A stretch of DNA of 64,000 nucleotides from Elephas maximus indicus (GCF_024166365.1 NC_064826.1:61893001-61957000); one strand, 5' to 3'; positions 21,780-33,633 are shown, counted from the stretch's first letter. The notes: a model not told the origin generated them from the letters alone. Translations and numbers: made by a program.

Positions 21780-22314
21780 AAACTAATAGTTACCCAAAGA
21801 GTCACAAGTTGGTAACACTCATTTTAAAACTGACAACCTGCTTTAAACAAAACAAACAAAAAGAGCTAACTAAATTTCTTTCCTTTCCAAGAACTTTAGT
21901 TTTTCCAATGATCTTACTAGCTGGCAACTTTCTTTCTCTGAAATATACCTAACCAGGGTCCAGAAGGAAGAGTTCATGACTCAGCTTTCCTACTCCCACA
22001 ATCATTACCACAAGGGTCTGTGGCAAAGGAACTAGATACTTAGCCTGGCAAGTTTGCTGATTCCAGACATGATATGATCCTGGTTGCCCACAGTAGTTGG
22101 ATTTACAACATCAGCAGGGTAGAGTTAGCCAAGACAAGCACAATAATCATTTGAGATTCTAGTCAGCTGTGCGATTTTAAGAATCTTTCTGGTTGTTTGA
22201 TCCTATGGTACTGTGCCTTCAATCAATTACTATAAAGTGATTCTTAATCATTGGCAGAGAAAGTTACCTTACCAGAGAGGAGGGCTTCAAATATTTAGAA
22301 ACTGAAATAAAAAT

Positions 22315-22440
22315 CTTCTGGGAGGCAGAGCCAACATGGCGCTATACACAGAAGCACTGTGCTATCCCTCTGCAGCAAAGACCGAAAAAACTAAGTAAAA
22401 CAGATACAAACATCAATCCTGGAACCCTAAGTACCAAATG
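22315..22440 (+). mobile_element. Isolated L1 5' UTR fragment
   Basis: 'gaggcagagccaacatggcg' and 'gcagcaaagaccgaaaaaac' resemble the first bases of an L1 5' UTR. No later L1 sequence follows. Confidence 0.55.
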
Positions 22441-22584
22441 AAGGAATGAAATTAAAATATTTTTTATCCAAAACTATCTCCTTACTATTTACAGTATTTC
22501 TTGAAATCCTGCCTTTAGAGATTTATTCCTTGGTATTTATGCTGTGATGGTTTTAAATTGCAAATGTATTTAAAAGGATAAACA

Positions 22585-22790
22585 TATTAAGCCAGAGTCT
22601 GCAAACTTTTTCAATAAAGGATCAGATAGTAAATATTTTAGGCTTTGTGGCCCATATAACTGTCTCTATTGCACATTCTTCTTGTTTCTTTCTTTTTTTT
22701 TACCACCTTATAAAAATGTAAAAACCATTCTTACCTCAGGGCCACCTAGCCACTAGCCATAGTTTCCCAACCCCTACATTAGGCTGTAAT
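22585..22790. mobile_element. hAT-type DNA transposon relic
   Basis: The left part 'gagtctgcaaactttttca' and 'gtaaatattttaggctttgt', with a right end like 'cccaacccctac', match a common mammalian hAT (Charlie-like) fossil with inverted ends. Family name not assigned. Confidence 0.55.
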
Positions 22791-22914
22791 GAGCTACTCA
22801 CATATAGGTAACTTGCTTTGTTGAATACTATGTTTTCAGAATTTTGAGATATTAAGATATTTTATAAGTATTAACAAAATATTTTTAAAAATCAATATTA
22901 AAAATACAAATATT

Positions 22915-23165
22915 AATAGCATTTTAAAATACTCATAATGCTTACTATCTGCCAGGCACTGTTTAATAACTTCCCTCTTATTAGCTCATTTAGCTCTACA
23001 CTGTAAATAATATTATCTCCATTATATGGATGAGGAAACTGAAAACCAGAGAGGCTAGGTGACTTGCCCAAGCTCACACAGCTAGTAAGTAATGGAGTTA
23101 GTAATGGAACCTGGGAAGTCTGGCTCCCAGAGCCTATGATCTTAATTGTTGTGCTATGCTGACGC
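22915..23165 (-). mobile_element. MIR SINE, antisense
   Basis: Core 'gatgaggaaactgaaaacca' and 'aggtgacttgcccaagctca' in antisense; well preserved for a MIR. Confidence 0.85.
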
Positions 23166-23209
23166 TCAGGGAGAAATAGTAATTCATTCATTTGTTATTA
23201 TGTAAGTCA

Positions 23210-23520
23210 TACACTTCCATTTTAGAAAATAAAAAGAGAGCAAGAAAATTTACCTGTAATTTCATCACCTAGAAATAATGAGTTTATATTTTCTGTATAC
23301 CTTTTTAGTTTATATTTTTCCAGGATATTCCTGTACATATAACTGTTTTCTTTATTCAGCCCAATGAGATAGGTTTCATAGTTTTGCAGATGAGAATACA
23401 AGGCTCACATGGGTTAACAGGCTTTTTCAGGATCATAAAGCAAAATGAAATGTGTGAAACCAGGATTTGAACCCAGACTGTTGCTTCCAGAGCCTGTATT
23501 TTTAACTTTTGGCCTATACT
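23210..23520 (-). mobile_element. MIR SINE, antisense, with AT-rich flank
   Basis: 23350-23520 is a MIR in antisense ('tttgcagatgagaatacaag', 'gaaaccaggatttgaaccca'). 23210-23345 is an older dispersed repeat of uncertain name. Confidence 0.7.
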
Positions 23521-23566
23521 GTGGTTGAGTTTCTATTCGTTTTTTGGCTTTCTAGTCACACTTAAA

Positions 23567-23735
23567 AGGAACCGTGGTGGTACAGTGGTTAAGAGCTCAG
23601 GTGCTAACCAAAAGGCCAGCAGTTCAAAATCCACCAGCCACTCTTTGGAATCCCTGTGGGGCAGTTCTACTCTGTCCTGTAGGGTAGCTATGGGTCAGAA
23701 TCGACTCAATGGCAATGAATTTTGAGTTTTTGAGT
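23567..23735 (+). mobile_element. AfroSINE
   Basis: Complete plus-strand copy with an imperfect short duplication around 'cacttaaa' on both sides. Confidence 0.9.
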
Positions 23736-23789
23736 TCACTTAAAGAGGCCTTTTCCACCTCAGATTTATAAAAAGCATTCACTTACATT

Positions 23790-24130
23790 TTCTTCCCATG
23801 CTTTCATTATTATTTTTCTTGTTTTTCCTTTAATCTTTGAGTTATCTGGTTTTTACTTTGGAGCAGGAAATTGGGGAGAGATTCAGCTTTGTTTCTTTTC
23901 CAAATGGTTAGTCACGTGTCCAGAGTCATTCACTGAAGACTACTTTATTTGCCCCCTGCTTTGAAATGCCACCTTTATCATATACTAGATTGCAAAGAAG
24001 TCTTTATATTATTTTTTAATTACTGCATTCCATTTTTGGGAGATTTCTTAAGGTTCTGTTGTAATGATCTAACTTAAGGGTTGGTATGAAAAAAAGAAAG
24101 AGGTTTAATTCTGGTGGCATAAGAATTTTC
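23790..24130 (-). mobile_element. L1-type LINE fragment, antisense
   Basis: 'ttttccaaatggttagtcac' followed by 'gaaatgccacctttatcata' is an antisense L1-type segment. Confidence 0.55.
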
Positions 24131-24330
24131 CTTTATAGATGATTTTTGCTTTAAAAAAAATAAAGGCCAAGGACTCAGGTGAGCATATTTTGGGTCAAAC
24201 TCTACAGTTTTTATAGAAGTGTGAAAAAATGTAATCAGAGCTTGAAGGAATATTAATGACTGCCTTGTCTAGTTCCCTTATTTATAGATAAGGAAAGTGA
24301 AGCCCAAAATGGTAAAATGACGTACGTAAG

Positions 24331-24754
24331 TGTTATGGATAGAATTGTGTCCTCCAAAAATCTGTGTTGTAAATCCTAACCCCTATACCTGTGGTTATAA
24401 TCTCATTTGGGAAAGAGTTTTCTTTGTTATGTTAATGAGGGTATATTAGCATAGGGTCTGTTTTAAGTCAATCTCTTTTGAGATATAAACCAAGCATACT
24501 AGCTACAGAGAAGCAAGCAGAGAGGGGTGTGGGAAGACAGACGCCATGCCACCTGAAGATCACCAAGGGAGCCAAGGAAGAGAAGCTGTAGATATAGGAA
24601 CTTTCCCCGAGAGCCAAAGATTGAGAAAGTCTTCCCCTAGAGCTGGTGCCCTGAATTCGGACTTCTAGCCTCCTAACTTTGAGAAAATAAATGTGCTTTT
24701 TAAAGCCGCCCGCTTGTGGTATTTTTGTTATAGCAGCACCAGATAACTAAGACA
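24331..24754 (+). mobile_element. MaLR (MLT1-like) solo LTR
   Basis: 424-bp LTR from 'tgttatggatagaattgtgt' to 'gataactaagaca', with a perfect 5-bp target duplication gtaag at 24326-24330 and 24755-24759. 'gagaaaataaatgtgc' near the 3' end carries its polyadenylation signal. No internal sequence is attached. It is related to the LTRs at 28435-30838 and the fragment at 50759-50842. Confidence 0.9.
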
Positions 24755-24784
24755 GTAAGGAGTAATGTTGCCAGTTAGTGACTA

Positions 24785-25300
24785 TAAGATGCAGAATTCT
24801 TTCAGTTGCAAGTGACAGAAATATAACTCAAACTGATTTAAGAAAAAAGTGGGAGGGGGCAATTTTTTTTCCTTCTATAACCAGGAAGGACAGGGGCAGA
24901 GAGTGCCTCAGTCATGACTGAATTCAGGGATTGAATGAGGTCAGTAGCTCTCTCTGCATCTCATCTCAGCTTCTCTCTGTAAAAACCAACCAAACCCATT
25001 GCCGTCGTGTTGATTCCGGCTCATAGCAACCCTATATGACAGAGTAGAACTGCCCCAGAGGGTTTCCAAGGCTGTAATCTTTACGGAAGCAGACTGCCAC
25101 ATCTTTCTGTCCCAGAGCGGCTAGTGGGTTTGAACCGCCAAACTTCTGGTGAGCAGCCGAGTGCTTCACCACTATGCTAATAGGCATTATTCTCTCAGGC
25201 TCTTCCATGGGACAAGGTATGTGGCTGCCAGCATCTCCAGGATCACCTCCTTTTGACTGGGAACTTAAGGGAAAAGAAATTCTAACTCCTAATCTTTGAA
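24785..25300. repeat. Mammal-wide interspersed repeat interrupted by an AfroSINE
   Basis: 'tcagttgcaagtgacagaaa' with the continuation 'ggctgccagcatctccagga' after the SINE is a common mammalian repeat. A related fragment is at 25605-25790. Name uncertain. Confidence 0.5.
24982..25190 (-). mobile_element. AfroSINE, subtype with ~35-bp insertion
   Basis: Complete minus-strand copy, well preserved, with the inserted segment 'gcagactgccacatctttct'. Confidence 0.93.
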
Positions 25301-26784
25301 CATAAGATTAAAAAAAAAAAACTGACTTTCCTTGGGTCATATGACCACCTCATTTTTTGTGAGGGGGGCAGCAGGATATAACGTGATTGGCAGTCACAGC
25401 AAAATCATTTAGAGTTGGGGAGGGGTAGGTTCTCAAAGGGAAAGGGGCGAGGGTGGTTACTACTAGAATGAAGGAAGGGTATATTGGACAGACAAAAATA
25501 TCTACTGTCCCCTGCTACAGTGGCTGAGTTACAATTGGAGTTCTCCCATTCCAATGCTCTTACCATTCCTCTATTTATTCATTCATTCAATATTTACTGA
25601 GCACTCTTTCAGGATTGTATTCAGCTGCAAGTAACAGAATCCTCAGTCAATGGTGGCTTAACATAGCAGGAGATCTGGAGAAAGGGAACTGGTTTGGGGT
25701 ACTGTTTTCTAATACCACTTAGTCTCAAGGTTTCCAAACTACACCATTGCACTTCTTTGCCTCTGGTCCTTTGCTCCTCAGCTCTCTGTCTCTACCTGTT
25801 AATTACTTAACCAAGGCAGGGCAATATCATCTCTCCCTGATGCCTTCTGAAACCTCCATTCAGAATAAATCTTTCCCGTTTCTATAATTCTGTAGCATTT
25901 TGTTCAATCATTTTAACACTGAATTCATTCTGCCTCACGTTGAAATGAATATGGGGCACACATTTCAATTTCCTCTGCTGTTAATCATTCCTTGAGGGCA
26001 CAGACTGTCTTATTCATCATTGTGGAATCCAGGTGCCAAGTGACCTCTGACTCTGTACATGCCACCTGCTGGACACAGAACCGCTTTGGGTTCTGATCAA
26101 AAACCGCATCAACCTTAAAACATTTGTGAGCAAAGTAGATTTCACTACAGGCTTTATCAAGGGGATTACATACCACACCACACAGAAGAACAACTTTCAG
26201 ATCCCCAGTAAGTTCACTGGCTCACATTTTCTCCCTGACTTTAAAAAGCCTAGTGGAGGTATACACAGTCTAAAAGGAAACAGTTGAACGAGATATGGAA
26301 GATCCCTTCCAGCTCTAACATTCCATGATTCCATTGAATGGGAGGTTTGCTCTCCTTGTACTAGTGCCAGACTTGGGCTTACGAGAAGATGATTCACACT
26401 CTTCCTCCTATCCTAAATGCTCAACTCAGGGCAAAAAAGTAGACTGATAAATTTGAAGTGACTGCTGCCCTTTGCTAGGCATTGGGGAAGGGAGAGAAGT
26501 ACTGCTTGTCAAACAACCACTGAGGAGAGAATATAGGGTTGCCCTGAAGCAAAATAACAAAGAATGGGAAGCCTTGCCTTCCTGTCCTCTAGCGTGTCAG
26601 TATGTGAATCTGCTAGATAGCTAGTGTTCTCCTGCTGCCTTGAATCCCCCAAATCCCACTCTGACACTAGCCCCGCCAGCCAAAAGGAAGTGTCCCTTGC
26701 TCCAGAGCTGCCTTCAGAGCTTCCTTCTTCGCCTTTAACTGTGAGCTGGATGCTTGACTTTTTCACCTCTATCCTTCATATCTT
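25301..26784. other. Intergenic stretch, mostly single copy
   Basis: It contains a small L2-like antisense end (25565-25615) and the repeat fragment 25605-25790. No coding support for the short open frames at 25985-26766. Confidence 0.45.
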
Positions 26785-26957
26785 TCATTTCTCAACCCTA
26801 GTTGCACATTAGCATCACCAAGGGAGACCAGCTGCCCACCCCAGAGATTCTGATGTAATTGGTTTGAAATGAGGCCCAGACACTAGTATATTTAAAAAAA
26901 AAAAAAAAAACTCTACAGCAGATTCTGATGTGTAGCCAGGATTGAGAACTACTGCAC
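26785..26957. mobile_element. MER5A-type hAT (Charlie) MITE
   Basis: It starts near 'tctcaaccctagttgcacat' and ends 'ggattgagaactactg', an inverted-end pair typical of MER5A, with 'ccccagagattctgatgtaa' inside. Confidence 0.85.
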
Positions 26958-27411
26958 CTTGGAAACTGGAGTTGTTTAATTTTCACCTACTGGTTACATT
27001 CCTACTTAGGATTTTGGGACCAACTCTGCTCCTAGCCATGGAGAATTCAAGAAGCCTTAGGCTATCATTTCAGGAGCTCACCACCCAGGCTTTAATCCCA
27101 CTGTGGCCTGGACTCCCAGTTTCAGTAATTACAGGCTTGTGTTTTTCCTTATGATTAAGCCCCAGCCCCAAAGGAGCACAGCGAAAAAGAAGGGAAAACG
27201 GTTGCTGAGCAGTCAACGCATCGGGTATTTACTGTACTCCTACTTCTTTCTGGCCCCATCTCCTGCTCAAGCCATTATAACAAAGTCGTCCTGAACAAAC
27301 AGTGTCACTTGGTGACAGGCATGGATAGGAAATTATCCGACTTAACATCTTCTCAGCCTTGCCTATGTTGAGCTGCCAAGTGTTTCTCTTTTATTTCACT
27401 ACATATACCTC

Positions 27412-27536
27412 TGGAGCCTTGGTGGTGCAGTGATTAAGAGCTTGTTTGCTAACCAAAAGGTCAGCAGTTCAAAATCCACGAGCTGCTTCTTGGAAACTCT
27501 CAGGGCAGTTCTACTCTGTCCTATAGGGTTGCTATG
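27412..27536 (+). mobile_element. AfroSINE lacking its final tail
   Basis: Head and middle are normal, but the copy stops at 'gttgctatg', before the terminal RTE-shared block. It is still flanked by an 11-bp duplication, acatatacctc (27401-27411) versus acatacacctc (27537-27547). Confidence 0.88.
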
Positions 27537-27547
27537 ACATACACCTC

Positions 27548-28434
27548 AATTAGTGATATTTTAGTAATTTCTTTCTCAGAAATGCCTCACCTTTAACCAC
27601 CTTTCTCTTCTTTTAACTTGCACTTAGGTACTTCCAGAATCTTCTCTCCTACCCTTTGATCCATTTTTAAACACTTCCCACCAATAACTGTAATCATGAC
27701 TAAGCATAAGAATAGTGATAGTGATGTAATTAAACCAAAGAAAAGAAAAACCACATATTTTTAAAGTGAAATTTTTATATGAAAATAAAGAACAGCTTCT
27801 AGAGTTCGTGGAAGTGCTAATAAGTGCTCTTCAAAATTCCCATGAAAGCCTGTTATTTTCCTCTTTATTCTCCTCTAATGAAACTTTTTCATCAGGAACC
27901 AATATTCAAAATAAATGTTTTTATTTAGTTTGTTTTGATATTTGTTTTATAGCAGTTTGTTTTCTACTGTTTTTCCGACTTTTTTTTTTTTTTTTTTTTA
28001 CTATATTTCATGTTGTGGGTTATTCTCATAACATTAGCACTATCTGTAACATTGTTTTAATTGGAAATTCTGTTCTGAGTACCAAAGTTTTGGCATATAA
28101 CCCATCCATAAATTGAGAACTGCATGAACATACCTAACACCCTGCTAGGCACTCTCGTAACTCAGAAATCTGCTTTTCCAGTACCAGAGGAGACAGTCCC
28201 TAAGGTTTGCCAAAGAAGAAGAATATGAGGGCAGACTTAAATGACATTTGTTTCTGTTGATAAGACTGATGACTTCCGAATCATCAATTAGTTGGATAGA
28301 GTTATTCTTTTCTTCAGCCCAGAGAATCTACTGTATATGATTTTCCTAGTCCCAAGGGGAGTATCCTGACATAGCACCCCTTATACCCACTTAATGACTA
28401 TGGTAGCCTGAAGAAGCAATCCCTATTATAATTC
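27548..28434. other. Intergenic stretch, AT-rich
   Basis: It includes a T-run at about 27980-28000. A 116-codon frame at 27766-28116 spans the T-run and has no coding support. Confidence 0.45.
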
Positions 28435-29107
28435 TGTCTTAGTTATCTAATGCTGCTGTAACACAAATACCATAAGTGGATGGCTTTAAAAAGATAAATC
28501 TATTCTCTCACAGTCTAGGAGGCTAGAAGTCCGAATTCAGGGTGCCAGCTCCAAGGGAAGCCTTTCTCTCTTTGTTGGATCTGGAGAAAGGTTGTTATCA
28601 TCAATTTTCCCCAGCTCCAGTAGCTTCTTGTAAACCCTGGTGGTGCAGTGGTTAAAAGTTTGTCTGCTAACTAAAAGGCCAACAGATCCAGTCTCTCCTT
28701 GGAAACCCTATGGGGCAGTGCTACTCTGTCCTATAGGGTCGCTATGAGTCGGAATCAACTCTACAGCAATGGGTAGGAGCTTCTCAGCACAGGGATCCCA
28801 GATCCAAAGGACACACGCTTCTGACTCTGTTTTCTTGGTGTTATGAGGTCCTCCTGTCTCTCTGCTCAATTCTTTTATATTTCAAGAGAGGTTGACTTAA
28901 TCTTGAGTTTTGCCTCATTAACATAAATTTTTTTTTTTTTTTTATAACCACCTCTAATTCTGCCTCATTAACGTCATAGAGGCAGGATTTACAACACATA
29001 GGAAAATCACATCAGGTGACAAGATGGTGGACGATTACACAATACTGGGAAACATGGCCCAGCCAAGTTGACAGATATTTTGGGAGGACACAATTCAATC
29101 CATGACA
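28435..29107 (-). repeat. MaLR 3' LTR (with SINE inside)
   Basis: On the minus strand it begins 'tgtcatggattgaattgtgt' and ends with 'ataactaagaca'. A T-run at about 28929-28944 and the AfroSINE at 28636-28775 lengthen it compared with the 5' LTR. Confidence 0.85.
28636..28775 (+). mobile_element. AfroSINE
   Basis: Short plus-strand copy inside the LTR; 'agcttct' occurs on both sides as a probable short target duplication. Confidence 0.9.
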
Positions 29108-30329
29108 TTCCACGTTTTGGCCCCCCAAAATTCATGTCCTTGCCACATGTAAAACACATTCACTCCATCATATCGTTGCAAAAGCCTTAACTCCAAATCC
29201 AAAATCCAAAATCTTTCTTCTTTTGTGAAATCGAGAATACAAATTACCTGTTTCCAAAGCATAGTGGCGGAACAGGCAGGCACAAGCTAGACATTTCCAT
29301 TACAAATGGGAAAAATTGGAGTGAAAGATGGGATAACAGGCATCAAGAAAGGCAGCAGAACATATTACATTAGCCTTCAAGGCTTAAAAATAATACTCTG
29401 CTCTCTGAGACCATTTACACAATTTCCCTGTCCTCCAGATTCTTGGTATTGGCCACACTCTCTGGATTCTGGGTGGAGGTCCCTCAGCCCTGGGCTTCAG
29501 CTCCACTTTCCAGGCCTACTAGAAAGGCAGCTCTGCTCCCTCAGTTTTGGACAACCCCATTCTCCTAGTCTATCTGAGTGGCCACCCTACACCCTCAGCC
29601 CCACAGTCTCCATTCTTCTGCCCCATAGGCCCCATTCTCCTGCGCCTTGGTCATGGCAGCCCTACCCTCTCAGTTTTGGGCAGCGGATCTGGCTCCATCC
29701 ATCTGGCACTCCTGAAAGGCAGGCCCACACTCCAGAACTGAATTGGTGAAGATCCGACTCTTTGAAACCCCAGAGGCCATGGCTCCACCCTTTGAGACCC
29801 CAGAGGTTGTGGCCATACCCTTTGAGACTGAGGCAGCTCTGCTTCCTGTGTTTCTTGTCTCTTCAGTTTTTGCTTCCTGGTTCCTTGGCACCTCAGCCCC
29901 TCAGATGTCACCACCCACGTCTGCCAGCCCTGCTGGTACGAGTGTTCCAAAGCTCTTTAGCTCCACTGATAAGTGTCTGGAGGCACCCCACTCTGCCAGT
30001 AAACTTTGGCCAGAGTGCACTCAGCTTTCTTGCTCAGTGGGTCAGCTCCAGCACTGTCTTCCCCTGGTCTCCTGGTTCTGCTGCTGCCAGTTCTCTGCTG
30101 CTGCTTTTCACTGTCTGCACTATCTATCTCCAGTGTAACAGCTCTCCTCACCTCCTTCTGAATCCTCACCAAAGCTGTCTTTGACATCCATAATTCCACC
30201 AACAGTCTCTTCAAGGCAATCTAGGCTTTTACTTTAAAACTCTTCCAGTCTCTATCCATTCACAGTTTCAAAACTGCTTCCACATTTTAGGTAACTGTTA
30301 GAGCAGCACCCCACTCTTTCGGTACCAAA
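29108..30329 (-). mobile_element. MaLR internal region, non-coding
   Basis: The left end on the plus strand ('ttccacgttttggcccccca') is the usual sequence next to a MaLR 3' LTR. A 30-bp unit beginning 'ctttgaaaccccagaggcc' is repeated in tandem at 29760-29789 and 29790-29819, with a partial third copy from 29820. Long plus-strand open frames here (29306-29749, 29743-30138, 29762-30184) are antisense and low in complexity; I do not regard them as genes. Confidence 0.75.
30308..30329 (-). other. Primer-binding-site-like segment of the MaLR element
   Basis: Directly after the 5' LTR the minus strand reads 'tttggtaccgaaagagtggg', which resembles the tRNA-Leu-type primer site of ERVL/MaLR elements. 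By similarity only. Confidence 0.5.
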
Positions 30330-30838
30330 TTCTTAGTTATCTAGTGCTGCTATAATAGAAATACCACAAGTGGGTGGCTTTAACAAAGAGAAATGTATTC
30401 TCTTACAGTTAATAGGCTAGAAGTCCAAACTCAGGATGCCAGTTCCAGGGGAAGGCTTTCTCTCTCTGTTGGCTCTGGGAGAAGGTTCTTGTCATCAATC
30501 TTCCCCTGCTCTAGGAGCCTCTCCACACAGGTCCAAAGGACACGCTAGTCTCCTGGCTCTACTTTCTTGGTGCTGTGAGGTCCTTCTGTCTCTCTTCTTG
30601 CTTCTCTCTTTCATCTCAAAACAGATAGACTGAAACACAACCTAATCTTGTAGATTGAGACTTGCCTTATTAACATAACTGCCTCTAACCCTGCCTCATT
30701 AACATCACAGAAGTAGGCTTTACAACACATAGGAAAATCACACCAGATGACAAAATGCTGGACAATCACAAAATACTGGGAATCATGGCCTAGTGAAATT
30801 GACAAGTATTTTGGGGGGATACAATTCAATCCATGACA
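30330..30838 (-). repeat. MaLR 5' LTR
   Basis: Clear relative of the 3' LTR, without the SINE. On the plus strand it runs from 'cttagttatctagtgctgct' to 'acaattcaatccatgaca'. Confidence 0.85.
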
Positions 30839-32540
30839 AATGCCTAGAACTATTCTCAGAAAATTGCTTTTAAAATTAAAATATTTGCCTAATTAAAAGT
30901 AAGTGCTTTGTTCTTCATACACATCTTGAGGCCAACCTGTCCAGTTCAACCCTCTCCAAAGTGAGAGGCTGACCTATTTGTGTGGTGTTTATTTTGGGTC
31001 ATTATAAATCTATTATAAATTCTCACATGTTAGGACATTCAACAATGACATCTACTGCGTGCCCTTAAAGCCCAGAGAGTCCAGGGCATGTTGACTCTCT
31101 CACTACTGGATGCCCAGGCCCAACACAAGGCTGCCAAGGAGCAGGTGCCCATTAGTATGTGATGAATAAATGAATGATACATGCCGAGGTCCCTGGGCTA
31201 GGCACTGGGAGGACAAGGATGAAAAAGATGCTGTCCTTGCTTTCAAGGAAATTTTTGATGGGTGTAAGTTGCCCCCTGTTATCTGTCACTGTAGAGTCTG
31301 AAATGGAGTCAGGGTGGCAGTTCTTGGGAGGATTCAGTTAGTTGCTTTCTAAACTCGTTATTCGCATACCACCATCACAATTTCTTCCATGTCCGCATCC
31401 CGCCTACACCATGAACAGCTTAACCTGCAACTTAATCGACTCACATCTTTTTACCTAAGAAAATGTATTTTAAGGAAATTTTATAATGGCCATTTGCAAA
31501 AAATTGATATTGTGAAAAAATAAAAGATACCTTTCAAAATAAAAATAATAATAAGCTTATTTTTCCTGGCATTAAATATAAACCTAAGCTCGATTCTGTT
31601 CTCCATTTTGACCAGGCTCTGTGATCCTCTGTGAAAGTTAGTAAAGACAAGAGAAAGGAAGGAAGAAAGAAAAGAGTTTTCAAAAGTTTTAAGGCATATA
31701 AAACAATTAAATTTGTCTTTATAATGCAATAATGAAGTATGTTTTCTATATTATCCTTGAGATTATTACAATTATGATTTTTGATCTGTATGTTTAGTAT
31801 GTACTTGAATTGGCCATTGCGAATCAGGTATCCTAAGATCATTTAATTAATTAACTGCATTATCTAAACCCCTACTTAAATTTCTTCCTTAGACATACTA
31901 CTACAGACTAAATTATTCATCTCACCACACTTTCTAAGCTGACAAAACTGCTTGCTTTCCGGCTAAAGTGCTATTGCAAAAGCAAGTATCAGCTCAACGA
32001 ATACTTTTTCTTTTATTAAAGGATAAGGGTAAAAAAACCATCATGTCTAAAAAGAGATACTTGGAGATTAAAATCTGTCAGACCATATGCTGTACAACTT
32101 CAGGATCCAAGAAACAAAGACACCCTTCTCCTGGGGGTATGTATTATTACAGTCATTCTAGGGGATCAAGTGCCAGTCCATCCTATGTAGTTGTTGAAAC
32201 ATCTTTAGTAGAGAAAATGATATGAATTCCTGGGGACTGTCAAGGGAAAACAGTAGAGAATTAACACTGATCTGATCTGCAGACATCTACATCTGTGTTG
32301 TGAGAACACATATGAGCATACAGATTTTTTCTTTTCTAGTGTCCTTAGCTCTTTTAAGGAAATTAATTTTCTTGTTTCCCACTGACAGTCAATGGAATGC
32401 CCACAAAATACAGGACTTTAGGCAGTGTTCACCTAAAAGCATTTTATAAAACGTGGTAAGATCTTTGTATTCTTTTTCTGCATTAAATTTAACAGTTCTT
32501 TCCGATGTATATGTTATTTCACTGTTTTGAGATTTAAAAC
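30839..32540. other. Intergenic stretch, with a short L2 end
   Basis: Mostly single copy. 31185-31255 is an antisense L2-like end ('ctgggctaggcactgggagg'). No gene recognised. Confidence 0.45.
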
Positions 32541-32645
32541 TTCTAAAACTTTGCTGTGCAATATGGTGAATGTGATTAATACTACTGAACTGTATACTTC
32601 CTAATGGCCAAAATATTTTACCACAATAAAAAGAAAAAACCCAAC
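32541..32645 (+). mobile_element. L1M-type 3' end fragment
   Basis: 'attaatactactgaactgta' followed by 'aatattttaccacaataaaa' is a typical end of an old L1M 3' UTR. Confidence 0.55.
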
Positions 32646-32854
32646 AACTTTGAAATAAGTTTTACCTGTTACCATTAATCTCTCTTTACATATGTTACCT
32701 ATGGTGCATACTTTATTAACATTTTACATATTTTATATGGTGCTAACTCAACCATCTTCAGAGATTTTGTTACAGTATTATTATATTAGACAATGCCTCT
32801 GAGACTGTGCAAAGAGCACATTGAAGCAATTTGGCAGTCAAGTAGTTTGGACCA

Positions 32855-33052
32855 GGATCTCTGGTGACACGGTGGTTAAAGCACTCCGCTGCTAACTGAA
32901 AGGTCAGGGGTTTCAACCCATCAGCTGCTCCTAGAGAGACTGCTTCAGAAAAGTTTACAGCCTTGGAAACCTTATGAGGCAGTTCTACTCTGTCCTGTAG
33001 GGTCTTAATGAGTCTGAATGGACTCGATAGCAGTGGGTTTGGTTTCGGTTTT
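32855..33052 (+). mobile_element. AfroSINE, subtype with insertion
   Basis: Complete plus-strand copy. Target duplication agtttggacca (32844-32854) versus agttgggacca (33053-33063), one mismatch. Confidence 0.92.
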
Positions 33053-33063
33053 AGTTGGGACCA

Positions 33064-33474
33064 CAAACTATTCCAACCTTTAAAGGGAAGCCTCTTTTAT
33101 CTTTGTAACTGTCAAATCTCCACTTCTCTTTAGATTGTGGAGACCCAGATACACTGACATATTTAAAAGGTCAAACACTTTTAAAACGTTACGGTTGAGA
33201 GGTCCAAGTCTTCTGTATTTACTTGGCAATCATTGTGCAGGCTAATTGTAGAGATAGAAAATGCCTGTTCTTTCTCGGCTAACAAAAGAACTAGCAAAAG
33301 GACTTCAGTCCTCTGCAAGTGAAAGAAGGGCAGGAAGAAATGAAAGGTACTATCAGACAATGTATTTCTTATAGGACATGAGACAATAATTCTTTTAGGT
33401 TTTTAAATTATACAAACGCACACCTCTGTATGTGTGTGTGTTTGAAAAGTATGCATACACATAATACAAAAGTG
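33064..33474. other. Intergenic stretch without a recognised feature
   Basis: Contains a short TG-rich stretch at about 33427-33442; otherwise apparently single copy. Confidence 0.45.
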
Positions 33475-33486
33475 TATACAATAAAA

Positions 33487-33633
33487 AAGGAAAAAAGAAG
33501 GAAACCCTTGTGGCGTAATGGTTAAGTGCTATGGCTGCTAACCAAAGGGTCAGCAGTTCGAATCCGCCAGGCGCTCCTTGGAAACTCTATGGGGCAGTTC
33601 TACTCAGTCCTGTAGGGTCGCTATGAGTTGGAA
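33487..33633 (+). mobile_element. AfroSINE lacking its final tail
   Basis: It stops at 'tatgagttggaa', without the last block. A perfect 12-bp target duplication, tatacaataaaa, is at 33475-33486 and 33634-33645. Confidence 0.93.

Larger units (their letters stand above)
28435..30838 (-). mobile_element. MaLR-type retroelement with two LTRs
   Basis: Two related LTRs in the same orientation (3' LTR 28435-29107, 5' LTR 30330-30838) flank about 1.2 kb of internal sequence. Flanking 5-mers are aattc (28430-28434) and aatgc (30839-30843), one mismatch, which fits a MaLR target duplication. The internal part is non-coding, as usual for MaLR elements. An AfroSINE later landed in the 3' LTR. Confidence 0.85.

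Noticed and set aside
27766..28116. 116-codon open frame
   Set aside because: The second half is coded by a T-run and AT-rich DNA (poly-Phe). No similarity recognised.
29306..30184. Long plus-strand open frames (147, 131 and 140 codons), Pro/Ser-rich
   Set aside because: They lie antisense in the internal region of the MaLR element, overlap each other in several frames and contain a short tandem repeat. No domain or start context supports a gene.
28435..30838. A recent retrovirus
   Set aside because: The internal part is only about 1.2 kb with no gag, pol or env similarity; the ends and primer site fit an old MaLR element.
33487..33560. tRNA-like box A and box B sequences in the AfroSINEs, as tRNA genes
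   Set aside because: All belong to SINE heads with target duplications. None folds as an acceptor-closed tRNA.
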